DNA of 64,000 nucleotides from CAZJHX01 sp964545715 (GTDB taxonomy: Bacteria; Myxococcota_A; UBA9042; GCA-2863065): NCBI GenBank assembly GCA_964545715.1, contig CAZJHX010000032.1:1-64000 (forward strand), written 5' to 3'. This document shows, in pieces, positions 19,000-26,268 of the stretch. Position numbers and translations under genes: made by a program. The notes beneath the pieces were generated by a model that was not told the DNA's origin, made no database searches, and saw only the letters and a list, made by a program, of their open reading frames with translations. The stretch's first letter is position 1. Each line of letters starts with the position of its first letter.

Positions 19000-19044
19000 C
19001 GAAGCCACGGCCAACAACACTTGCCTCATGAGGAGCAACAACAC

Positions 19045-19449
19045 ATGCCAAGCATCCAGACTATCGAAGGAATCGGCCCCAAGTACGCGCAGCAGCTGGC
19101 CGTCGCCGGCGTCAAGAGCATCGGCGCAATGCTGAGGATCGGCGCCACGCCGGCCGGACGCAAGCAGCTGGCGGAGACGTCGGGGGTCAATGAGTCCAGC
19201 ATCCTGAAGTGGGTCAACCACTGCGACTTGAACCGCGTCTTCGGCGTCGGTGGGGAGTACGCCGAGCTGCTCGAGGCCGCCGGCGTCGACACCGTGCCCG
19301 AGCTGGCCCGCCGCAACGCCGAAAACCTGCAGGCCAAAATGACCGAGGTCAACGCCAACAAGAACCTGGTCCGCCGCGTGCCCCCGATGGGCTCCGTGAC
19401 CAACTGGGTCGCGCAGGCCAAAGAGCTGCCGCGCGTCATCCAGTACTAA
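19045..19449 (+). CDS. DUF4332 helix-hairpin-helix protein
   Basis: 134 residues from the ATG at 19045, with AGGAG at 19031-19035 (spacing 9). Two helix-hairpin-helix-like units are visible: IEGIGPKYAQQLAVAGVKSI near the start and FGVGGEYAELLEAAGV in the middle, followed by a helical tail. This is the arrangement of DUF4332, a small soluble family with presumed nucleic-acid or protein contact and no known reaction. No signal peptide, so cytoplasmic. It lies behind the best sigma-54-type promoter of the window, facing away from the MopE-type lipoprotein, so both may share one activator. Confidence 0.85.
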   Translation: MPSIQTIEGIGPKYAQQLAVAGVKSIGAMLRIGATPAGRKQLAETSGVNESSILKWVNHCDLNRVFGVGGEYAELLEAAGVDTVPELARRNAENLQAKMTEVNANKNLVRRVPPMGSVTNWVAQAKELPRVIQY

Positions 19450-19472
19450 GGCCGATAAATCACCGATAAGTT

Positions 19473-19507
19473 GCAGCCCACTGTCTCGCTGAGGGACAGT
19501 GGGCTGC
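19473..19507 (+). terminator. Perfect 13-bp inverted repeat after the DUF4332 gene
   Basis: GCAGCCCACTGTC pairs with GACAGTGGGCTGC around a 9-nt loop. It lies 23 bp after the stop and 20 bp before the next ATG. There is no T-run after it, so it may terminate by another mechanism, protect the 3' end, or act on the leader of the M48 gene. Confidence 0.6.
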
Positions 19508-19527
19508 GCCTCTTCGTGGAGAACCCG

Positions 19528-20409
19528 ATGTCACTACGCACCGTCACAAATCGCCTCGCTCTCGCCCTGGCCCTGACCTTCATCGCCGGCTGCGGCTCCT
19601 CCGCTGACGGCGAAGCCCCCCGAGCCTGGTTCGTCAGCGAACAGAAAGAGATCGAGATCGGCCAGTCCGTGCACGACCAGATCATCCAGGAGTCGCCTGT
19701 CTACACGGACGCCGTCCTCACGGACTACGTCACAGCCCTGGGCGAAGAGCTCGTCGCGGTCTCCCAGCGCCCGACGCTGCAGCATCACTTCTACGTCCTG
19801 GACACCGAGCAGGTAAACGCCTTCGCGGCCCCGGGCGGCTACGTCTACGTGACCATCGGCCTGCTCCGCGTGCTGGAGTCCCGGGCGCAACTAGCCGGCG
19901 TCCTGGGTCACGAGGTCGCGCATGTCGCGGCCTCCCACGGCGCTCGAACCATGGAGACCTCGCTGCTGGCCTCCCTGATCGCCGATCTCCTCATCGGAGA
20001 CGAAAACGCCACCCGTCAGGTCGTCGACTGGGTTGTCGGCTTCTACCAGAACACCGCTCACAGCCAGGACTTCGAGGAAGAGGCCGACCGCCTCGGTGTC
20101 GACTACGCCTATGCCGCCGGTTACAACCCGTGGGGGCTCGTGGACTTCTTCGAGAAGCTCCAGGCCATCGTCGGCGATCCAGACTCGGTCTCCGCCTTCC
20201 TCTCCAGCCACCCGACCCCGGCCAGCCGAATTGAAGCCGGCACCCTGAAGATTAACGGCCTCAGCATCAAGAAGGACGACCCGACCCTCATCTTGGATGA
20301 CGGCGCGGCCCCCTACATCCCATACGCCCAGCTCCAGGCCAGTCTACCGGCGCCAAAACCCGACGAAGAGCCGGCGGACACAGCGGCCGATCCAGAGCCG
20401 GCCCCCTGA
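19528..20409 (+). CDS. M48-family metalloprotease lipoprotein
   Basis: 293 residues from the ATG at 19528. The signal peptide carries the lipobox FIAGC (Cys 22). The zinc motif HEVAH is at 128-132 within GHEVAHVAASHG, and the third ligand lies in EEEADRLGVDYAY near 190, as in the M48 peptidases BepA, LoiP and YcaL. The Asn-Ala-Phe-Ala strand before the helix (NAFAAPGGYVYV) is also typical. The C-terminus is a Pro/Glu/Asp tail. The family degrades misassembled outer-membrane proteins in the periplasm, a sensible job among so many exported proteins. Upstream is the hairpin at 19473-19507; it converges on the patatin-like gene with a 4-bp gap. Confidence 0.9.
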   Translation: MSLRTVTNRLALALALTFIAGCGSSADGEAPRAWFVSEQKEIEIGQSVHDQIIQESPVYTDAVLTDYVTALGEELVAVSQRPTLQHHFYVLDTEQVNAFAAPGGYVYVTIGLLRVLESRAQLAGVLGHEVAHVAASHGARTMETSLLASLIADLLIGDENATRQVVDWVVGFYQNTAHSQDFEEEADRLGVDYAYAAGYNPWGLVDFFEKLQAIVGDPDSVSAFLSSHPTPASRIEAGTLKINGLSIKKDDPTLILDDGAAPYIPYAQLQASLPAPKPDEEPADTAADPEPAP

Positions 20410-20413
20410 GCGC

Positions 20414-22084
20414 CTACTCGGCGGCGGGCAAAACCCCGGACGTGCAACCGGGCGCGTCGGCGCTGTTGGTCACATTGACGTAGGCGTTTTTGCCCTCGGT
20501 GAAGTGGGGGTCGCGGGTCTGCAGCGGGGCGTTGTAGGCGTCCGCGGAGATGCCCGCGATGTCAGTGCCCTGAAAGGCGTTCCAGTCCGTGCACCACACC
20601 GCGTCGGACTCGTCGATGCTTTTGCGGAAGGAGCTGTCCTGGTTCAACGCGAAGAGGTTGTTTTGCTGCTTGATGGTCATGCCCAGCAGCTTGGCGACCG
20701 ACTGGGCAAAGTTGGACTCGCCGCCCTTGCGCGTAACGTAGATGACCTTCTCGCAGCCCATGTTGCGCAGCACCAGGGTCGGGGCCAGGTCGGACCAACC
20801 ACCCGCCGAGACGCGACTGTCATCGATCTCCAGAGCCCGCGCCAGGCCGGGCTCCGCGGGCGAGAACGACAGCGCGGTGGCCCAGGTGGTCGTGCCCAGA
20901 TTCATGAAGCGGCCGGTCTTCTCATCGTAGGTCTGGGTCGGGTTGGCGCCCAGGTCGGCCAGGATGTTCTCGTCGCCCCAATAGCCGAAGCGGATGTCGT
21001 CGAAGTCGACGTCCAGCGTGAAGGGGCGCGCGGCCAGGTAGTCGGCGCGCGCGGTCTCAAACGTCTCGACCGCCTTGCCGGTCAGCACCGACGTCGAGAT
21101 CAGCGCGGTGAGGGAGCCGCTGACGGGATCGTCGATCCGTGACTTCACGGCCGCCTCGTCCGCCAACAGCATCTCCCGATACGCCCCCGCCAACGCGCCA
21201 AAGCGGTCACCGCAGGTGGAGCCGTCCGCGTCGTGCGCCGCCGCCTCCGCCCAGCTCAGGCCTTTTGTCGGCGCCGCGCACTGATCCAACAGGTCAGCCC
21301 AGCCCGCCGGATCGGCACCATAGGCCGCGTAGAAGTTGGCGATGCGGCCCAGCTTTCGGCCGATCTGCGCAAAGTCCAGGATGCCCGGCCGAATCAGGAT
21401 CTTGGGATCGTCCGCCGCAAAGGAGCCGAAGCCGCTGAGCGCGTCCCAGATCTCCTGTGCGTGAAACGCGGGGTCCGGTGACTCGGTCAGCAGCGCCAGG
21501 ACCTCGGGGTTGATGATGGACTTCAGATCGTCCGACTCGAACAGCGCCACCAGCGCCTGGCGACCCTCCTCCAGATTACCGTCCGCAAACAGCGCACCGA
21601 TACCGTCCGCCGTTGCCTGCTGCACGATCGGGCCCAGCTGCATCAAGGCCACGCCCTCTTCAGTCGTCGCCAGGACGCCCGCGTAGCCCTGCAGCGACTT
21701 GAACATAAACGCCGCGCGCACGCCGGCTTCCTCCCGGGAGCACACACCCTCGCGACAGGTCCGCAGCGCGGAGTTCAAGTACATGCTCTCGGTCAGAAAG
21801 ATCGTGATCGACGCCGAGCTGCCGCCCGCCGCCGCGTCCAGCAGGCCGTAGTGCTCGGACAGCCGCGCCAACGACGCGAAGTGGGCGAAGATCAGCTCCC
21901 CGTTTCCGCGAATGCCCGCACAGACGGACGGCAGCCCCTCACCCTGCTGCGAGTCGAACTTGCCGCCCTGAGGGACGCCCGGCGAGGGCTCATCTTCGGC
22001 AACCGAGTCGGCACCGCAGCCCAGCGTAGAGAGACTTGTCACCAGAAGGAACGACAGAGTGATGCGAAGCATGGCCGGGACCAT
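20414..22084 (-). CDS. Patatin-like lipoprotein with altered catalytic motifs
   Basis: 556 residues; a second ATG at 22072 gives 552 and fits the signal peptide MLRITLSFLLVTSLSTLGC equally well. After the lipobox, GIRGNGELIFAHFASLARLS, then YGLLDAAAGGSSAS, resembles the patatin oxyanion loop and nucleophile elbow. The elbow is G-G-S-S-A-S rather than G-x-S-x-G, and the later D-G-G motif appears as AGGWSDLAP, so the dyad Asp is not in its usual place. A helical insert (about 110-330) with a Cys pair separates the halves. It may be a lipase of an odd subgroup or an inactive lipid-binding form. It lies 10 bp behind the CofD-like gene, so the two share an operon. Confidence 0.6.
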   Translation of the reverse strand: MVPAMLRITLSFLLVTSLSTLGCGADSVAEDEPSPGVPQGGKFDSQQGEGLPSVCAGIRGNGELIFAHFASLARLSEHYGLLDAAAGGSSASITIFLTESMYLNSALRTCREGVCSREEAGVRAAFMFKSLQGYAGVLATTEEGVALMQLGPIVQQATADGIGALFADGNLEEGRQALVALFESDDLKSIINPEVLALLTESPDPAFHAQEIWDALSGFGSFAADDPKILIRPGILDFAQIGRKLGRIANFYAAYGADPAGWADLLDQCAAPTKGLSWAEAAAHDADGSTCGDRFGALAGAYREMLLADEAAVKSRIDDPVSGSLTALISTSVLTGKAVETFETARADYLAARPFTLDVDFDDIRFGYWGDENILADLGANPTQTYDEKTGRFMNLGTTTWATALSFSPAEPGLARALEIDDSRVSAGGWSDLAPTLVLRNMGCEKVIYVTRKGGESNFAQSVAKLLGMTIKQQNNLFALNQDSSFRKSIDESDAVWCTDWNAFQGTDIAGISADAYNAPLQTRDPHFTEGKNAYVNVTNSADAPGCTSGVLPAAE

Positions 22085-22094
22085 ACCAGAGCGC

Positions 22095-23285
22095 TCAGGT
22101 CAGCGAAATCAATGCTTCAGACAGCTTCACGGGATCCATGCGATCCGGTCTGGCGGCATCCGCCAACGGCACATCCGCGACCTGCACGCCGGCGGCACGC
22201 ACCGCCTCCAGGTCCAGCGCCATGGCGTATTCACCGCCCTGGGTATCGACCAGCGCGGCGTTGATGATGTGATCGATCGGCACGCGCGGTCCGGCGTCTG
22301 CGCGCACGGTCCGAACCAGGCGGTTCACGGAATCCGACACGCTCATGCCCAGCTGCTCGGGATCGACGCCGGTATTGGCCACATAGACCTTGGGACAGTC
22401 GGCTGCCGCGATCGCCGAGCCCACGCCCGTGGGCAGCAGACTGGCCAGCACGCTCGAGTAAAAGCTGCCTATCGGGAAGACGATGAGGTCCGCCTCGCGG
22501 ATAAGGCGTCGGATCTTCTCGTGCGCCACCGCTACCGCCGGACCGTGCGGCGGCGCCACCTCCACCAGACGCATCGCGCGGATCGGCGCCGTGATCGGCG
22601 CGACCTCTTTGCCCGTAAAGAGGTGCTGCTGGACGATCATGGAGCCATCCTCCAGCGTCACCTCCAAATGGAGCTCCGCATCCACGATCGGCAGCACCGT
22701 CCCGCGCGCCTCGACCAGCCGCGAAAACAGAAACACCACCGAGTCCATGTCGCGGTCGTTGTTCAGGTAGCCGCCGACCAGAATCAGATTGCCGACGCTG
22801 GCGCCACGCAGGTCGAACCCGTCCGGCATGCGCTCCGCAAACAAGCGCAGATGCGTGCGAACCAATCGCCGCATCGGAGCGGGAATCTGGGCGACCAGCG
22901 GATCATCGCCGCGCCACATGCCGTCCAGCTGCGCCACCAGCACATCCTGCGCGGCGTCGGACGGCAGCCGGTGCGAAAACAGCGTGTAGATCGCCGGATT
23001 GCCCAGCGCCGACTCGTCTGCCAGCGCCATGATGCGGTTGCGCAGGTCGCCCACAGAGATCATGCCGAACGCTTCACGCAAGACCCGCGAGCTGCCGCCG
23101 CTGTCGAACGGCGTGATCAGGTGCACCGAGTTGTGCGTGTACTGCTTCAGCGCCCGGCTGGTCTTCTTGAGCGCCTGACCGCCGCTGAAGAAGACGACGC
23201 GCGGTCCCAGCTCGGGCGCCCGCAGACTGCGCGACACACGCATCGGATCCGGGATGCGGGCCGAGCGTGAGATTCGCAGCGTCAT
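22095..23285 (-). CDS. CofD/YvcK-superfamily protein, GAK-system-like
   Basis: 396 residues from the ATG at 23285; an upstream ATG at 23336 is possible but lies in the divergent promoter. The N-terminus RVVFFSGGQALKKTSRAL, then HNSVHLITPFDSGGSSRVLR and MISVGDLRNRIMALAD, matches the CofD fold and, from memory, the GAK-system CofD-related branch better than YvcK. Later blocks GNLILVGGYL and VFPIGSFYSSVL form the nucleotide pocket seen in the superfamily. CofD itself transfers a phospholactyl group in F420 synthesis, while YvcK senses UDP-GlcNAc. No other GAK or F420 gene is seen nearby, so the role is open. It is cytoplasmic. Confidence 0.75.
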   Translation of the reverse strand: MTLRISRSARIPDPMRVSRSLRAPELGPRVVFFSGGQALKKTSRALKQYTHNSVHLITPFDSGGSSRVLREAFGMISVGDLRNRIMALADESALGNPAIYTLFSHRLPSDAAQDVLVAQLDGMWRGDDPLVAQIPAPMRRLVRTHLRLFAERMPDGFDLRGASVGNLILVGGYLNNDRDMDSVVFLFSRLVEARGTVLPIVDAELHLEVTLEDGSMIVQQHLFTGKEVAPITAPIRAMRLVEVAPPHGPAVAVAHEKIRRLIREADLIVFPIGSFYSSVLASLLPTGVGSAIAAADCPKVYVANTGVDPEQLGMSVSDSVNRLVRTVRADAGPRVPIDHIINAALVDTQGGEYAMALDLEAVRAAGVQVADVPLADAARPDRMDPVKLSEALISLT

Positions 23286-23335
23286 GCCGGCGAGGATCGC
23301 TCTGTGACTCCGCTTGTGCAAGGATGACCAGCGCA

Positions 23336-23884
23336 ATGAGCCTGTGGATACCCGATCTGCTCGTCGCCGGCCTCGGCACGGTCCTGGCCGCGCTGGAGGT
23401 CCAAATCGAAGGACCGCACGGCTGGGCCGAGAAGCTGCCGACCTGGCGTCCGGACGGCCCCATCGCCCGCTTTGCCTCGCGCGCGCTGGGCGGCAAGACC
23501 ATCACCGGCTATCACCTGCTGCTCAACGTCTTTCTGCTCGGCATGGTCCACCTGCCGCTGGCCTTTCTGCCGTGGACCTTGCAGCTCGAGGGCTGGGCGC
23601 TCTCCCGCTTTGCGTTTCTGCTGGCGTTCTGGGATCTGCAGTGGTTCGCGCTGAACCCGCACTACGGACTCGCGCGCTTCGATCGGGAGCGTGTGACGTG
23701 GCACCGCCGCTGGGTCGGGCGCGTCCCCGTCGACTATCTCTATGCCATCGGCCTGGCCGCGCTGCTCGGCGCGTGGTGGCCCTCTGATTGGCTGACCGGC
23801 CTGATCGTCTTTACGGGCGAGACCATCGCCGTCTGCGCGCTGGGTGAGTGGCTCCTGCGAAACCACCCGGCGCGACGGACTTAG
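23336..23884 (+). CDS. Small polytopic membrane protein, unknown function
   Basis: 182 residues from the ATG at 23336; an in-frame ATG at 23324 sits next to AAGGA and is an alternative. About four hydrophobic helices are visible (LLVAGLGTVLAAL, YHLLLNVFLLGMV, FAFLLAFWDLQWF, AIGLAALLGAWW, LIVFTGETIAVCALG). The loop HYGLARFDRERVTWHRRW is polar with several His/Arg/Trp. I do not recognise a family. It diverges from the CofD-like gene and converges with the TPR gene, sharing the four bases TTAG for both stops. Confidence 0.65.
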   Translation: MSLWIPDLLVAGLGTVLAALEVQIEGPHGWAEKLPTWRPDGPIARFASRALGGKTITGYHLLLNVFLLGMVHLPLAFLPWTLQLEGWALSRFAFLLAFWDLQWFALNPHYGLARFDRERVTWHRRWVGRVPVDYLYAIGLAALLGAWWPSDWLTGLIVFTGETIAVCALGEWLLRNHPARRT

Positions 23885-24657
23885 GCGCCCTTGAACCCGC
23901 GTAGCATGCCGGTCAGCAGCTGCAATGGCCGCCGGCGCGGCGCCTTCTGAGGGCGTCCCGGCCCGAAGATTTCGTCCTTGAACTGCAGGGCGCCGGCGTG
24001 CTCGGGGTCGCATCGAAGCGTGGCCTCCAGCTCGGCTCGACACCGCTGCGGCTGCCCCGCCTTCCAATAGCAGCGGGCCATCGCAAAGCGCGTGTCGGCA
24101 TCCCAGGGAGCCACGCAGCACGCCTCCCGAAGGTGGTCTTTTGCACCCGCCAGCCGGTGGGCTGAGAGCGTCTCGTCATCGTCACCCAGCAGCAGCAGCC
24201 CGATCCGCAGCAGTACCTGAGCGTCGCGCGGCACCCGATCCAGCGCCTGCTCGAGCAAGGCCAGGGCCTGATCCGGGCGCCCACGTCCCGCCGCCTTCTC
24301 CGCGCGCTCCACCAGGCGCGCCACGCCTTGAGAGTGACGCGGCGCTCCGGGCAGCGCCAGCAGGGTGGGCTGTGGCTTTCTTTTGCTGTGGACCGACACG
24401 GCAATGGCCCGAGCGGCCTCTTTCCGCAGCGCAACACGCGCGCGCTCGACGATCTCGCGAAGGCGGCTCACCGCCCATTGCGATCGGGTGTCCTGGGGGA
24501 TCCGGTCGGAGTTGAGCTCTGCGGCAAGCGCATCGCACGCCGGCTCGATGGCATCCGGACCGGCCGCCGGGTCCAGGTCCAGCAGGGCAAACAGGTCCCC
24601 GCGCGCTCCATCCTGTAGCTTCGCCGCGATCCACTCGCGAGTGCCTGGCTCATTCAT
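23881..24657 (-). CDS. TPR protein with J-domain-like N-terminus
   Basis: 258 residues. Residues about 20-80 (DLFALLDLDPAAGPDAIEPA onward) resemble the J-domain helix layout of 'DPxAxxxxIxxAxxxL', but there is no His-Pro-Asp, so Hsp70 stimulation is unlikely. Residues about 110-235 contain three tetratricopeptide-type repeats (AEKAAGRGRPDQALALLEQAL, AKDHLREACCVAPWDADTRF, AGQPQRCRAELEATLRCDP). The tail is basic. Soluble, probably a scaffold. Its stop overlaps the stop of the membrane protein gene facing it. The upstream gap to the Cys-rich lipoprotein gene is about 50 bp on the same strand. Confidence 0.7.
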   Translation of the reverse strand: MNEPGTREWIAAKLQDGARGDLFALLDLDPAAGPDAIEPACDALAAELNSDRIPQDTRSQWAVSRLREIVERARVALRKEAARAIAVSVHSKRKPQPTLLALPGAPRHSQGVARLVERAEKAAGRGRPDQALALLEQALDRVPRDAQVLLRIGLLLLGDDDETLSAHRLAGAKDHLREACCVAPWDADTRFAMARCYWKAGQPQRCRAELEATLRCDPEHAGALQFKDEIFGPGRPQKAPRRRPLQLLTGMLRGFKGA

Positions 24658-24708
24658 ATACGGCGTATCGGCTATTTCTTCACAGAACTTGAGCGCTGTC
24701 AGGTCCGC

Positions 24709-26226
24709 TCACTGACAAGTGGTCATTCCGTACGGCAGCAGCTCGTATTCGGTGCACTTGAGCCCGTCCGCACACTGCCCGTCGTCCGCGCACGTACACA
24801 TGTTGTACTCGCATTTGGGGCCATTCGGATTACCGGCGCAGTGCAGGTCATCGCTGCATGCGCACGTCGGCGGCCCCGTATCCCAGTCCATGCACACCGG
24901 CCCCAACGCGCCCGGGTTGGCCAGGCAGTCATCATCGGTCGTGCACTGAAAGCAGTGCGTCCCAAAGCACAAGCTCAAGGTCGGATCGAGGGCCGCGCAA
25001 TCCGCGTTGGTCAGGCACTGCGTGCACTCCTGAAACGCCGGGTCGCACACCTTGTCCAGCGTGTCGCCGGCACAGCCGTCGTTGTCCGCGCACGGCACGC
25101 GGCACGACGTCACCCAGTCGCCGCTGTTCGCCAGGCATTTGGCGCCATCCTCGGAGCACTCCGCGTCGGACGTGCAGCCGCACTTGCCGATGTCGCCGGG
25201 CCCGCCCGCCGCAAAGCACGTCTTGCCGCGCACCGTGTTCTGGCAGTCGCCGTCCGTCTCACACGTACAGTTGCCGCTGCACACGTCGCCCAGCGCGATG
25301 GGGTTGCCCGCGCAGTCCGCGTCCACCTTGCAGGTCACGCATTGGGTGTTGTTGAGGTTGTAGAAGTCGCACACCGCGTAATACGGCGACAGCTCCTGGC
25401 AATCAGCGCCGGTCAGGCACAGCTGGCACATGTTGATGCCCGGGTCGCACAGCGGATGGTGCCAGGGGCAGTCGTCGTCATGCAGACAGTCCCCACAGAT
25501 CCCGGTCGCGGCGTTGCACATCGGCGTGCTGGGCCAGGTGCAGTCGTCATCGGTCGTGCACGGATCGGCGCAATAGCGGGTGCCCCAGCCCTTCAGCTGA
25601 CAGACCGTGTCGCCCGGGCAATCGTCCGTCGTCTCGCACCCGCACACCCCCAGCTCGCTGCACGACTTGCCGTACGCGTTGCCCGCGCAGTCGGCGTCCT
25701 CCTTGCACACGCACTTGGCGTACTGGCCCACGCCGGTGCAGATCGGACCGGGCATCATCGGATCGGCCGCACAGTCCGCGTCGTCGATGCACACCACACA
25801 CTTGTTGAGCTCGCTGCACGCCTTCCACCAGTGCACGATCGACGTGCAGTCATCGTCGGTCAGGCACTTCACGCATTGGCCGGTGTCCACCTTGCACTTG
25901 TTGCCCGCCTCCGCCGCCACGCAGTCCGCATCCGATACACAGGCGACCTCGTCCGGCACATCCAGCACATCCGGCACGTCCGGCACGTCGGGAACGTCCA
26001 CCCAGTCGGATATGTCCGGCGCGTCCGGCGGCACTGGTGTATCCGGCTGCTCCACAGCCACGTCGGTCGGCGCAACATCCAGCACCCCAGTCGGCGCATC
26101 GGCAACGTCGACGATGTCCGGCGGCGTGATGACATCGGGCGCAGCGACAGTCGTCCCCTGCTCGCTGTCGGCACAGGCGGCCAGGAGGATTAGAGCGGGG
26201 ACAAATCGCGTGATGTGAAAACTCAT
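24709..26226 (-). CDS. Cys-rich DxDC-repeat lipoprotein
   Basis: 505 residues from the ATG at 26226, where MSFHITRFVPALILLAAC is a clear lipoprotein signal. A spacer of Asp/Pro/Val repeats (DVPDVPDV) spans about 25-90. The rest is some ten Cys modules of the type 'C-x-D/N-D-A-D-C-A', e.g. CVSDADCVAAEAGNKC, CLTDDDCTSIVHWW, CIDDADCAADPMMPG, CTTDDDCTWPSTPMC, CACSDDLHCAGNP. These modules are common in myxobacterial lipoproteins and are held by disulfides; a reaction is unknown. It diverges from the phospholipase-D-like gene with a 42-bp gap, so the promoters must overlap the neighbouring coding regions or be very compact. Confidence 0.82.
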   Translation of the reverse strand: MSFHITRFVPALILLAACADSEQGTTVAAPDVITPPDIVDVADAPTGVLDVAPTDVAVEQPDTPVPPDAPDISDWVDVPDVPDVPDVLDVPDEVACVSDADCVAAEAGNKCKVDTGQCVKCLTDDDCTSIVHWWKACSELNKCVVCIDDADCAADPMMPGPICTGVGQYAKCVCKEDADCAGNAYGKSCSELGVCGCETTDDCPGDTVCQLKGWGTRYCADPCTTDDDCTWPSTPMCNAATGICGDCLHDDDCPWHHPLCDPGINMCQLCLTGADCQELSPYYAVCDFYNLNNTQCVTCKVDADCAGNPIALGDVCSGNCTCETDGDCQNTVRGKTCFAAGGPGDIGKCGCTSDAECSEDGAKCLANSGDWVTSCRVPCADNDGCAGDTLDKVCDPAFQECTQCLTNADCAALDPTLSLCFGTHCFQCTTDDDCLANPGALGPVCMDWDTGPPTCACSDDLHCAGNPNGPKCEYNMCTCADDGQCADGLKCTEYELLPYGMTTCQ

Positions 26227-26268
26227 ATCAGATCGACCTGAGCACGCCGCTACAGTAGTCTGGCAGTC

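Larger units (their letters stand above)
18722..19044. other. 323-bp divergent control region
   Basis: Non-coding space between two genes that diverge. It holds one sigma-54-type promoter for each direction (18760-18775 minus, 18984-18999 plus) and, roughly midway, three 12-bp direct repeats (18849-18884). I see no small gene or tRNA in it. Confidence 0.7.

Noticed and set aside
18722..19044. tRNA or small RNA gene in the divergent spacer
   Set aside because: No cloverleaf or T-run-ended hairpin is seen; the space is explained by two promoters and repeats.
23881..24657. True DnaJ-type co-chaperone
   Set aside because: The N-terminal region lacks the His-Pro-Asp tripeptide needed to stimulate Hsp70.
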